From Sandaracinaceae bacterium (GTDB lineage: Bacteria; Myxococcota_A; Polyangia; Polyangiales; Houyiibacteriaceae): a DNA stretch of 64,000 nucleotides. Within the stretch, counting starts at the first letter, position 1; each line of letters begins with the position of its first letter. The stretch spans positions 744,001 to 808,000 of the forward strand of contig JACKEJ010000006.1 in the NCBI GenBank assembly GCA_020633055.1. The letters are read 5' to 3'. Both the position numbers and the translations under genes were made by a program. Shown here one piece after another: positions 1-9,379 of the stretch. A model generated the notes under the pieces. The model ran no database searches. It saw only the letters and a list, made by a program, of their open reading frames with translations, and was not told the origin of the DNA.

Positions 1-693
1 AAGATGTGGATCACCAACGCGCCCAGCGCGGACTGGTTCTGCCTGTTGGCCAACACGTCGGAGGGCAAGCCCCACGTGAACAAGTCGCTCATCGTCGTGC
101 CCAAGGACGCGGGCGGCATCACCGTGGACAAGCCCCTCAAGAAGCTGGGCATGCACGCCTCGGAGACGGCGCAGGTGTTCTTCGACAACGTGCGCGTGCC
201 GCAGCGCAACCGCATTGGTCAGGAGGGCGCGGGCTTCACCATGCAGATGCTGCAGTTCCAGGAGGAGCGCTTGTTCGCGGCGGCCAACAGCATCCGCTCC
301 ATGGAGCGCGTCATCGACGAGACGGCGGCCTACGCGCGGGAGCGCAAGGTGTTCGGGCGCCCGCTGCTGGACAACCAGTCCGTGCACTTCCGGCTGGCGG
401 AGCTGAAGTGCGAGGTGGAGTGCCTGCGCGCGCTCACGTACCGCGCGTGCGAGATGTACATCAACGGCAAGGACGTGCTGCAGCTGGCGTCCATGGCGAA
501 GCTGAAGGTGGGGCGCCTGACGCGCGAGGTGGCCGACGCGTGCCTGCAGTACTGGGGCGGCAACGGCTTCATGTGGGAGAACCCCGCCGGGCAGCTGTAC
601 CGCGACGGACGGCTGGGTTCCATCGGCGGCGGCGCAGACGAGATCATGCTGAACATCATCTGCAAGACCATGGGCACGCTGCCAGGACGCTGA
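1..693 (+). CDS. Acyl-CoA dehydrogenase, C-terminal part (5' end outside window)
   Basis: The gene enters from the left edge already in frame (codon AAG at position 1, then MWITNAPSAD), so roughly the first 150 residues of a usual 380-residue acyl-CoA dehydrogenase are missing from view. The visible part holds the end of the middle beta domain and the C-terminal helical domain with YARERKVFGRPL and QYWGGNGFMWENP. The usual short-chain motif IYEGT is replaced by SIGGGADEI, so the catalytic base is probably not there. The FQEERL stretch (visible residues 85-90) sits where isovaleryl- and long-chain acyl-CoA dehydrogenases carry their catalytic Glu. The family oxidises an acyl-CoA at C2-C3 with FAD and passes electrons to ETF; the substrate cannot be read from this fragment. 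Confidence 0.93.
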   Translation, partial: KMWITNAPSADWFCLLANTSEGKPHVNKSLIVVPKDAGGITVDKPLKKLGMHASETAQVFFDNVRVPQRNRIGQEGAGFTMQMLQFQEERLFAAANSIRSMERVIDETAAYARERKVFGRPLLDNQSVHFRLAELKCEVECLRALTYRACEMYINGKDVLQLASMAKLKVGRLTREVADACLQYWGGNGFMWENPAGQLYRDGRLGSIGGGADEIMLNIICKTMGTLPGR

Positions 694-730
694 GCGTGGG
701 CGTGCGCGCGGCGGATGGGCAGAGGTAGCG

Positions 731-1741
731 GTGGCGACGCGCGTGCGCGTGGGCGAGTGGTCAGTCGAGGTCGACGGCGAGCGGCTCACGTGGACGCGGG
801 GTGACGAGGCGCTCGTGCAGTCGCGGACCGAGCTGCGCGCGTTGGGTCCGCCCGCGGCTATCACGCTCCGGGCGAGCTATCGCACGGGGCTCGAGCAGCT
901 CATGCGCGTAGTGTTCGCGGGGACGGAGGCCGAGCACGAGGCGGTGGGCTCCGTGTTTCCGCGCCTCGCGCAGCTGACCAGCGCGCGGGCGGGCGAGGCC
1001 ATCGAGCGGTTGCTCGCGCGGGTGAGCGGCGCGCAAGGGCCCGTGAAGGAGGCGCGCGAGCTGCTGGAGGTGGGCCTCGGCGGCGGGAGCATGCCGGTGC
1101 ACGACCGCACCATCGACGCGCTCGAGGCAGCAGTGACCACGCCGGAGCTGGCTGCAGCCTTCGCGCCGTTCGTGACGAAGGCGTTCGACCGGGGGTGGCC
1201 GCGGCGCGCCGCCGAGGCGGTGTCCCGAGCTCTCGGTGTGCAGCCCGTCTTGGCCGACGTCGTCGCGGAGGGCATGGCGCAGCGAGGGCTCGACGCTCAC
1301 GTGGCGCGCGCCTTGTGGATGCGCGCACGGCGTGAAGGTGGCGACGCGGCGGACGCGCGTGCGCTGGACGATGCCGCGGCGGCTGCGCACGAGCTGACTG
1401 CGCACGAGGTGGGGTTCTTCCTGTCATGCGCGGCGCGTCATGTCGCAGCGGCCGCGTCCTGCGCGCTCCCTGCCTATCGGGGGCCTGGCGACGGTCAGCC
1501 GGATCTCGGCGGCCGGGAGGGGGGCCCCATCCACGTGTACACCGCGCGTTGGACCTGCCCTACGCGTGCGGAGGAGCCACAGGGCGTGCCCCCGGAACCG
1601 AGCCCCTGCCGCGTGTGTGCAGCGCCCACGACGGAGACCGTCTACTACCGCAACGACAGCGGCACCGGCTGGCGCAGCGAGATCCACGACATGCGCTGCG
1701 CCACGTGCGACGCGTTCGTCACGCACGAAGTCGACGACTGA
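731..1741 (+). CDS. Hypothetical protein with C-terminal CxxC pairs
   Basis: I do not recognise this 336-residue protein. It starts at GTG 731, preceded by AGAGG at 721-725, 37 bases after the acyl-CoA dehydrogenase gene. Most of it is Ala/Arg-rich and probably helical, without a signal peptide or clear membrane segment. The last 50 residues contain two Cys pairs (CRVC and CATC) about 35 residues apart, which resembles a small zinc ribbon. Strong codon bias (G/C in third positions) and lack of any better overlapping frame support coding. Function is unknown; a link to the upstream gene is only suggested by spacing. Confidence 0.7.
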   Translation: MATRVRVGEWSVEVDGERLTWTRGDEALVQSRTELRALGPPAAITLRASYRTGLEQLMRVVFAGTEAEHEAVGSVFPRLAQLTSARAGEAIERLLARVSGAQGPVKEARELLEVGLGGGSMPVHDRTIDALEAAVTTPELAAAFAPFVTKAFDRGWPRRAAEAVSRALGVQPVLADVVAEGMAQRGLDAHVARALWMRARREGGDAADARALDDAAAAAHELTAHEVGFFLSCAARHVAAAASCALPAYRGPGDGQPDLGGREGGPIHVYTARWTCPTRAEEPQGVPPEPSPCRVCAAPTTETVYYRNDSGTGWRSEIHDMRCATCDAFVTHEVDD

Positions 1742-1752
1742 GCCCTTCCGTC

Positions 1753-1774
1753 CGCGGCGGTCCGCTCCGCCGCG
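1753..1774. terminator. Candidate bidirectional terminator hairpin
   Basis: A perfect 8-bp inverted repeat CGCGGCGG / CCGCCGCG with a 6-base loop lies in the 35-base gap between two convergent genes. There is no T-run on either side, so this would be a non-canonical terminator in a high-GC genome. Confidence 0.4.
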
Positions 1775-1776
1775 CC

Positions 1777-2871
1777 TCAGTCCTCCATCAACGCGTCCGC
1801 CAGCGACAGGATCCATCCGTCGAAGGCGCCGTTCGAGAGCAACACCACGCTTCTCTGGCGGGCGCGGTCGAAGCGCACGACGTTCCGAAAGCCCGCCAAG
1901 CCCCCGTTGTGCCCGACGACGTCTTCGCCGCCTTGGCCCAGGAAGAAGCCGTACCCGTACCCGTGACCCTGATGCGACGTCAGGGCACGCTCCCACATGG
2001 CCGCCGACAGAATCTCGCCACGTCCCACCGCGATCAGCCAGCGACCCAGGTCGTCCGCGCTCGCGAAGACCCCGCCGTCGCCATACGTGCGCAGCGTGTA
2101 GGGGAGGGCGGTTCCGTCGGGCGCATAGGACACGGCGAAGGCGTCGGGCTCACGCGTCGGTGTCTGCACGTAGCTGTGCGTCATCCCGAGGGGCGTGAAG
2201 ATCTCGTCCGTGAGGAAGGTGGCGAAGTCCTCCCCGGATGCGCGCTCGACCAGCGTCGCCGCCAGCGCGTACCCCGAGTTGCTGTACTGATGCCTGGAAC
2301 CCGGCGTGAACAGCAGCGGGCGCTCCGCGACGAGGTGCAGCACGTCGGCGTTGGTCATCCCCGAGGTGCCTCCGCGCGTGATCGCGAAGTAGTCCTCGAT
2401 GCCCGACTGATGCGTCAGCAGGTGGTGCACGGTCACCTCGCCCCAGAGCACACCTGCCTCGGGGAACCAGCGGTCCAGCGTGTCCTCGAGCTGGAGCCGT
2501 CCTCGCTCGACCAACAGGAGGACGGCCATGGCCGTGAACGGCTTCGACACGGACGCCAGATAGAACGGCGTGCTCGGGGTCGCTGGCAGGTGCTCGGCTT
2601 GGTTCACCTCGCCGTGGCTGGTGCGCAGCACCACGTCACCGTCGTCCACGACCACGAGGGCGATGCCCGCCGCCGGGGGCGGGACGTGGGCCGACACGCA
2701 GCTGAGTGCGTTGTCTTCGATCGAGAGCGTGTCTTGGAACGCAGGGCACGACGGTGCGCCAGCGCAGGATGCGGTTCCGACGAAACACGCGGCGAGCATC
2801 ACGCTGAGCAGGAGTCGCGCCGGACCCCGCGTGTGCGATGGACGGATGCGTGCGTGCGGCGGGTCGAGCAT
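1777..2871 (-). CDS. Serine hydrolase, beta-lactamase class C family, lipoprotein
   Basis: A 364-residue member of the class C beta-lactamase / DD-peptidase / esterase group. The nucleophile motif SxxK is seen as SVSK in FYLASVSKPFTAM, the second motif YxN as YSN in HQYSNSGYALA, and the KTG-equivalent as HNGG near the C-terminus. I chose the ATG at 2871 because the sequence after it (hydrophobic stretch ending in TASC) forms a lipoprotein signal. The frame is open up to 3174, but that extension would run through a 39-bp tandem repeat and looks non-coding. Cell-wall-related or esterase activity are both possible; nothing here fixes the substrate. The neighbouring gene at 3083 is divergent. Confidence 0.85.
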   Translation of the reverse strand: MLDPPHARIRPSHTRGPARLLLSVMLAACFVGTASCAGAPSCPAFQDTLSIEDNALSCVSAHVPPPAAGIALVVVDDGDVVLRTSHGEVNQAEHLPATPSTPFYLASVSKPFTAMAVLLLVERGRLQLEDTLDRWFPEAGVLWGEVTVHHLLTHQSGIEDYFAITRGGTSGMTNADVLHLVAERPLLFTPGSRHQYSNSGYALAATLVERASGEDFATFLTDEIFTPLGMTHSYVQTPTREPDAFAVSYAPDGTALPYTLRTYGDGGVFASADDLGRWLIAVGRGEILSAAMWERALTSHQGHGYGYGFFLGQGGEDVVGHNGGLAGFRNVVRFDRARQRSVVLLSNGAFDGWILSLADALMED

Positions 2872-2890
2872 GACGGAGGCGCAGCGTGCC

Positions 2891-3003
2891 ACATGCGAGA
2901 TGCGCTCGTGCAGCGGGCGGATCGGGGCCACACGCGAGGTGCGCTCGTGCAGCGGGCGGATCGGGGCCCCACGCGAGATGCGCTCGTGAAGCGGGCGGAT
3001 CGC
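2891..3003. repeat. 39-bp tandem repeat, about 2.9 copies
   Basis: Copies begin at 2891, 2930 and 2969. The core GCGCTCGTGCAGCGGGCGGA is the same in copies 1 and 2, and copy 3 has one change (AAG for CAG) before diverging. The unit is 13 codons long, so both strands stay open across it. It occupies most of the 211-base gap between divergent genes. Confidence 0.85.
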
Positions 3004-3082
3004 GCTCGGCACTTCGCGTTGTCTCGCCGAATGTCCCGAGCGCCCGGCTCGCGCTACGCTGGCGTCCCCCACGACCACCACC

Positions 3083-3427
3083 ATGAGCAACACTCCAGAA
3101 CACGTCTTCGCGCTGCTCGAGCCGCTCGCTGCCCGCTTCGGGCGCGATGAGCTGGACGCGATGTGGCGCGTCATCGACGCCTTCCGTGCATTGGACCCAG
3201 CGCTCCCCGCCCAGCAGCAAGCCGCGCAGGCCCGCGCCCAGGAGCTACAGGACTACGCGGACCAGTCGAACGAGTGCCCACCCGGGTTCCCGCGTGACGA
3301 CCCTGGCCCGTGGCACTGGGCGTGTCTCGCGTCGCTCACCAAGGCGGCCGCAATGGCCCCGAGCGACCCAGTCCTTGCGGTGCATTTCGCCCGCTGCGCC
3401 GAGCGCGAAGCGGCCCACATCCGTTGA
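3083..3427 (+). CDS. Hypothetical protein, 114 residues
   Basis: A small soluble, helix-rich protein starting MSNTPEHVFALLEPL. It contains a CPPGFP segment, a WHWACLASLTKAAAM stretch and a C-terminal FARCAEREAAHIR. No signal peptide, membrane segment or family I recognise. It lies 75 bases upstream of the regulator of the SUF operon but is separated from it by a good promoter, so it is likely its own transcript. It is divergent from the serine hydrolase across the 39-bp tandem repeat. Confidence 0.7.
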   Translation: MSNTPEHVFALLEPLAARFGRDELDAMWRVIDAFRALDPALPAQQQAAQARAQELQDYADQSNECPPGFPRDDPGPWHWACLASLTKAAAMAPSDPVLAVHFARCAEREAAHIR

Positions 3428-3444
3428 TGCAGCGCCTCCCGCGC

Positions 3445-3473
3445 TTGACCCTCCGGCGCCTGCGGGACATAAA
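3445..3473 (+). promoter_or_regulatory. Probable promoter of the SUF operon
   Basis: TTGACC at 3445-3450 and CATAAA at 3468-3473 with a 17-base spacer fit a housekeeping-sigma promoter. The start codon of the Rrf2 regulator follows at 3502, leaving a leader of about 20 bases. Confidence 0.6.
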
Positions 3474-3492
3474 GAGGACTAATCCGGTCTTC
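3474..3492. promoter_or_regulatory. Candidate Rrf2 operator
   Basis: The 19-bp sequence has imperfect dyad symmetry, GAgGAC-N7-GTCtTC. It begins immediately after the -10 element and so covers the expected transcription start. This placement suits autorepression by the Rrf2 protein encoded directly downstream. It does not match the E. coli IscR consensus closely, so the assignment rests on position and symmetry. Confidence 0.4.
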
Positions 3493-3501
3493 ATTGTCCC
3501 C

Positions 3502-3966
3502 ATGCTCCGTATTTCCAAACTCACCGACTACGGCATCGTCATCGCCACGCACCTCGCGTCGTGCGGTGAGCCGCATCCGGTGAGCGACCTCAGCGCCGAG
3601 ACGCAGATCCCGGCCCCGACCGTGGCCAAGGTGCTCAAGGCGCTGGCCAAGGCCGAGGTGGTGGTCAGCCAGCGCGGCGCGCGCGGCGGCTACCAGCTGG
3701 CGCGGCGTCCGGAGGAGATCAGCGTGGTGCACGTCATCGAGGCCCTCGAGGGGCCCATCGCGGTGACGGAGTGCGTGGACGACGAGACCGTCTGCTCCCA
3801 CGAGGCGCGCTGCAGCGTGCGCGCCAACTGGCAGCGCATCAACGACGCGGTATACGCCGCGCTCGAGAACATCCGCTTGTCCGACATGGCCGAGCCCGGC
3901 GGCGAGCGCCTCGTGCAGCTCGTGCGCAGCGCGGGCGAGGCCAACCGCGCACGGATGAGCGTCTGA
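3502..3966 (+). CDS. Rrf2-family regulator of the SUF operon
   Basis: A 154-residue Rrf2/IscR-type regulator. It starts MLRISKLTDYGIV, the usual N-terminus of the SUF-linked Rrf2 group, followed by a winged helix (TVAKVLKALAKAEVV, then the wing RGARGGYQLAR). Three cysteines (CVDDETVC, then SHEARC; spacing C-x6-C-x5-C) occupy the place of the IscR [2Fe-2S] ligands, so DNA binding is probably controlled by cluster status. I chose ATG 3502 because upstream in-frame codons overlap the promoter. It is first in the operon, 46 bases before sufB. By analogy with IscR/SufR it should sense iron-sulfur supply and repress the operon when clusters are plentiful. Confidence 0.93.
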   Translation: MLRISKLTDYGIVIATHLASCGEPHPVSDLSAETQIPAPTVAKVLKALAKAEVVVSQRGARGGYQLARRPEEISVVHVIEALEGPIAVTECVDDETVCSHEARCSVRANWQRINDAVYAALENIRLSDMAEPGGERLVQLVRSAGEANRARMSV

Positions 3967-4012
3967 GCGCAGGCTCGAGCCCGGGAGCCCACCCGGCAGG
4001 CATGGTGAAGAG

Positions 4013-5461
<1,449 letters not shown>

Positions 5462-5484
5462 GCAGAGCCAGCGGAGAGACACGC

Positions 5485-6230
<746 letters not shown>

Positions 6231-6234
<4 letters not shown>

Positions 6235-7589
6235 GCGAGGTGCGTGTCAGCCAAGCGAGCGTGAGCGCGGCGCCCCACGACGGCGAGGAGGGTATCGCTC
6301 TCTTGCGGCCCCAGCCCGGGAGCCGCGTTTCGCCCGCGACCGAGGCGCCGGAGGTGGCCGCCATGCGCCGCGCGGCCGAGCGGGCCCTCGCGCAGTGGGG
6401 GTTGCCAGGTCGCAAGGACGAGGCCTGGCGCTTCACGCCCGTGCGTTCTGCGCTGGAGCTTTCGCCGAGCGAGCCAGCCGACGTGTGGGACCTGGAGCGC
6501 GCTGGCGCGGAGGTGCGCGCGCGCTTCGCGGCAGACGCGGTGGTGCTCCCCGTGGTCGACGGCCTGCCGCTGGTGACTGCTGTGGAGGGGCTCCCCGCGG
6601 GCGTGCAGCTGATGGGCCTGGACGACGCGCTGGCCGGGAGCGTGGCGCCCGAGCCCGTGGCGCTCACCCAGGAGCGGCACTTTCGCGCGCTGAACACGGC
6701 GCGCTTCGAGCGCGGCGGGCTGCTGCGCGTCGAGGGCGAGCAGGAGCACCCCATCCACGTGCTGTACGTGAGCACCGGGGCCACCGTGTCCCACGCGCGC
6801 TTGCACGTGGAGCTGGTGCGCGGCGCGCGGGCCAGCGTCATCGAGCACTTCGTCTCGGCCAAGCGCACGGACGAAGCCGCGAAGACGCTGCTCAACGCGG
6901 TGACCGACGTGCGCGTCGGCGCGAACGCGGAGCTGGAGCACGTGCGCGTGCATCGCAGCGCCCAGCAGCTGGTGGGCGACGTGGCCGTCGAGGTGGGCGC
7001 CGATGCCCGCTATCACTCGCGCGTCGTCACGCTGGGCGGCCCGCTGATGCGGCTGAGCCTGCACGTGGCGTTCGTGGGCAAGGGCGGCAGCGCCACGCTG
7101 GACGGGGCCTACCACGTGGCCGGCCGCGATTTGGTGGACCACCACACCCGGGTCGAGCACCGCGCGCCGCACTGCACCAGCCACCAGGACTACCGCGGCG
7201 TGGTGGACGAGAAGGGCACCTCCGTGTTCGACGGCATCGCGTGGGTGCACGAGGCGGCGCTGGTGAGCGAGGCGCACCAGCAGAACCGCAACCTGCTGCT
7301 GACGGACACCGCCGTCGCGCACACCAAGCCGCACCTCGAGATCGACACGGACTCGGTCGTGGCCAGTCACGGCGCCACGGTGGGCACGCTCGACGAGGAC
7401 CAGGTGTTCTACCTGCGCTCACGTGGGCTGCGCGACAGCCAGGCGCGCGCGCTGCTCACCTTCGCGTTCGTGCGCGAGCTGCTGGCGCGCATCTCCGACG
7501 AGGGGACGCGCCACAAAGTGGAAGAAGAGATGGCGGCCCGTCTGCCGGATGGGCAGGGGCTGCTGGAGCTCTTCGGGGAGGTCGAATGA
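6231..7589 (+). CDS. sufD: Fe-S cluster assembly protein SufD
   Basis: A 452-residue SufD, the SufB paralogue in the scaffold complex. The N-terminal part carries GLPGRKDEAWRFTPV, a hallmark of SufD, and the C-terminal part the beta-helix with HHTRVEHRAPHCTSHQDYRG and a closing DEDQVFYLRSRGL. As usual for SufD, the position of the SufB cluster-assembly cysteine in that closing segment is not Cys (FYLRSRG here against FYCQQRG in SufB). It overlaps both sufC and sufS by four bases. Confidence 0.95.
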
Positions 7590-8860
7590 GCGACGTAGTC
7601 TCGCGCAAGGAGAGCCGCCGGGTGACGGCCCCAGCCACGGTGGTCTTCGACGTGGCGCGCGCCCGGGCCGACTTCCCGGCGCTCGACCAACGCATCGGCA
7701 AGCACCCGCTGGTCTACCTGGACAACGCGGCCACGGCACTGAAGCCGCAGAGCGTGATCGACGCGGTCGCGAGCGTGTACGGGCAGGACTGCGCCAACAT
7801 CCACCGCGGGGTGCACACCCTCTCGCAGCGCGCCACGCAGCGCTACGAGGACGCGCGCGACAAGGCGCGGCGCTTCCTGAACGCGCCGAGCATCGAGGAG
7901 ACCATCTTCGTGCGTGGCACCACCGAGGGCATCAACCTGGTGGCGCAGTGCTATGCGCGCCCACGGCTGCGCGAGGGCGACGAGATCCTCATCACCGAGC
8001 TCGAGCACCACAGCAACATCGTGCCGTGGCAGCTCGTCACGAAGGTCACGGGCGCCAAGCTGGTGGTCGCGCCCGTGAACGACGCCGGCGAGGTCACCGA
8101 GGAGGCCTTCGCCAGCAAGCTCTCGCCGCGCACCAAGGTGGTGAGCTTCGCGCACGTGAGCAACGCCCTCGGCACCATCCTGCCCGCCAAGCGGCTGGTG
8201 CAGCTGGCCAAGGAGGTCGGCGCGGTCGTCTGCATCGACGGCGCGCAGGCGGCGCCGCACGCGCCCGTGGACGTCCAGAAGCTGGGCTGCGACTTCTACG
8301 CCTTCAGCGGGCACAAGGTCTACGGCCCCACGGGCGTGGGCGTGCTCTTCGGGCGGCGCGAGCTGCTCGAGGCGATGGTCCCCTATCAGGGCGGCGGCGA
8401 CATGATCGACCGCGTGACCTTCGCCGAGACCACGTGGAACGCGCTGCCCTACAAGTTCGAGGCGGGCACGCCCCACATCGCGGGGGGCATCGGCCTGGGC
8501 GCGGCCATCGACTACCTCACGGCGCTGGACCCGGACGCGCTGGCCGCGCACGAGCGCGACGTGCTCGCCTACGGCACGGCCAAGCTGCACGACGTGCCGG
8601 GCCTGCGCCTGGTGGGCACGGCCGCGGCCAAGGTCGGCGTGCTCTCGTTCCTCATGAACGGAGCGCACCCGAGCGACGTGGGCACCGTGCTCGATCAGCT
8701 GGGGGTGGCCGTGCGCACCGGCCACCACTGCACGCAACCCCTGATGGACCGCTTCGGCATCCCGGCCACGGCGCGCGCGTCGATGGCGCTGTACACCACG
8801 CGCGAGGACATCGACGCGCTGGTCGCGGGGCTGCACGTGGTGCGGGAGATGTTCTCATGA
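7586..8860 (+). CDS. sufS: Cysteine desulfurase SufS
   Basis: A 424-residue PLP enzyme that removes sulfur from L-cysteine as a persulfide for cluster assembly. The PLP lysine is residue 244 in FSGHKVYGPTGVG. The catalytic cysteine is residue 382 in RTGHHCTQPLMDRFG, which is the group II (SufS) form. The start ATG overlaps the sufD stop by four bases. Group II enzymes usually need a sulfur acceptor such as SufE or SufU; none is encoded in this operon, so it is either elsewhere or replaced. The first 20 residues before the conserved ARADFPAL are an ordinary extension. Confidence 0.97.
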   Translation: MSDVVSRKESRRVTAPATVVFDVARARADFPALDQRIGKHPLVYLDNAATALKPQSVIDAVASVYGQDCANIHRGVHTLSQRATQRYEDARDKARRFLNAPSIEETIFVRGTTEGINLVAQCYARPRLREGDEILITELEHHSNIVPWQLVTKVTGAKLVVAPVNDAGEVTEEAFASKLSPRTKVVSFAHVSNALGTILPAKRLVQLAKEVGAVVCIDGAQAAPHAPVDVQKLGCDFYAFSGHKVYGPTGVGVLFGRRELLEAMVPYQGGGDMIDRVTFAETTWNALPYKFEAGTPHIAGGIGLGAAIDYLTALDPDALAAHERDVLAYGTAKLHDVPGLRLVGTAAAKVGVLSFLMNGAHPSDVGTVLDQLGVAVRTGHHCTQPLMDRFGIPATARASMALYTTREDIDALVAGLHVVREMFS

Positions 8861-9348
8861 GCGACAAAGACGCCGACATCGAGGCCCTCAAGGTCAACAA
8901 GATCCCCCCGCCGGCCAAGGCGCACGACCAGGCCAGCCGGGTGTTCCTGCCCACGTTCCTGCCGCCCATGCCCGCCACATCCGAGGCGGACATCAGCGAG
9001 GCCTACGGGGGCTCGGGGGTCAAGCCCGAGACCCCGATCGACACCGCGGCGGTGCGCGAGGCCATCATCGAGACGCTGAAGACCGTCTACGACCCCGAGA
9101 TCCCGGTCAACATCTACGAGCTGGGGCTCATCTACGGCGTCAAGGTGGAGCCCGACGGCGAGGTCGAGATCGAGATGACCCTCACCGCGCCGGCGTGCCC
9201 CGTGGCCGGCATGTTGGTCAAAGAGGTGGCCGACAAGAGCGGCGACGTGGAGGGCGTGGCCACTTCCCACGTGACGCTGGTGTGGGATCCGCCCTGGACC
9301 AAGGAGCGCATGAGCGAGGACGCCCTGCTCGAGCTGGGCATGCTCTGA
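8857..9348 (+). CDS. SufT-like MIP18/DUF59 protein
   Basis: A 163-residue protein whose last 100 residues form a MIP18 (DUF59) domain: VYDPEIPVNIYELGLIYGV, then MTLTAPACPVAG with the conserved Cys, and a closing VTLVWDPPWT. DUF59 proteins at the end of suf operons (SufT) assist maturation of Fe-S proteins. The first 60 residues are a Pro-rich extension of unknown role. It overlaps sufS by four bases and closes the operon. No clear terminator is visible in the 31 bases before the next gene, so read-through into the channel gene is possible. Confidence 0.92.
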   Translation: MSDKDADIEALKVNKIPPPAKAHDQASRVFLPTFLPPMPATSEADISEAYGGSGVKPETPIDTAAVREAIIETLKTVYDPEIPVNIYELGLIYGVKVEPDGEVEIEMTLTAPACPVAGMLVKEVADKSGDVEGVATSHVTLVWDPPWTKERMSEDALLELGML

Positions 9349-9379
9349 CCGCCGCCGTGGCATCCTAGCCGCGCCCGCT

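Noticed and set aside
1426..3150. 574-codon open frame on the plus strand
   Set aside because: Overlaps the well-supported serine hydrolase gene antisense and the tandem repeat; translation has no recognisable domain.
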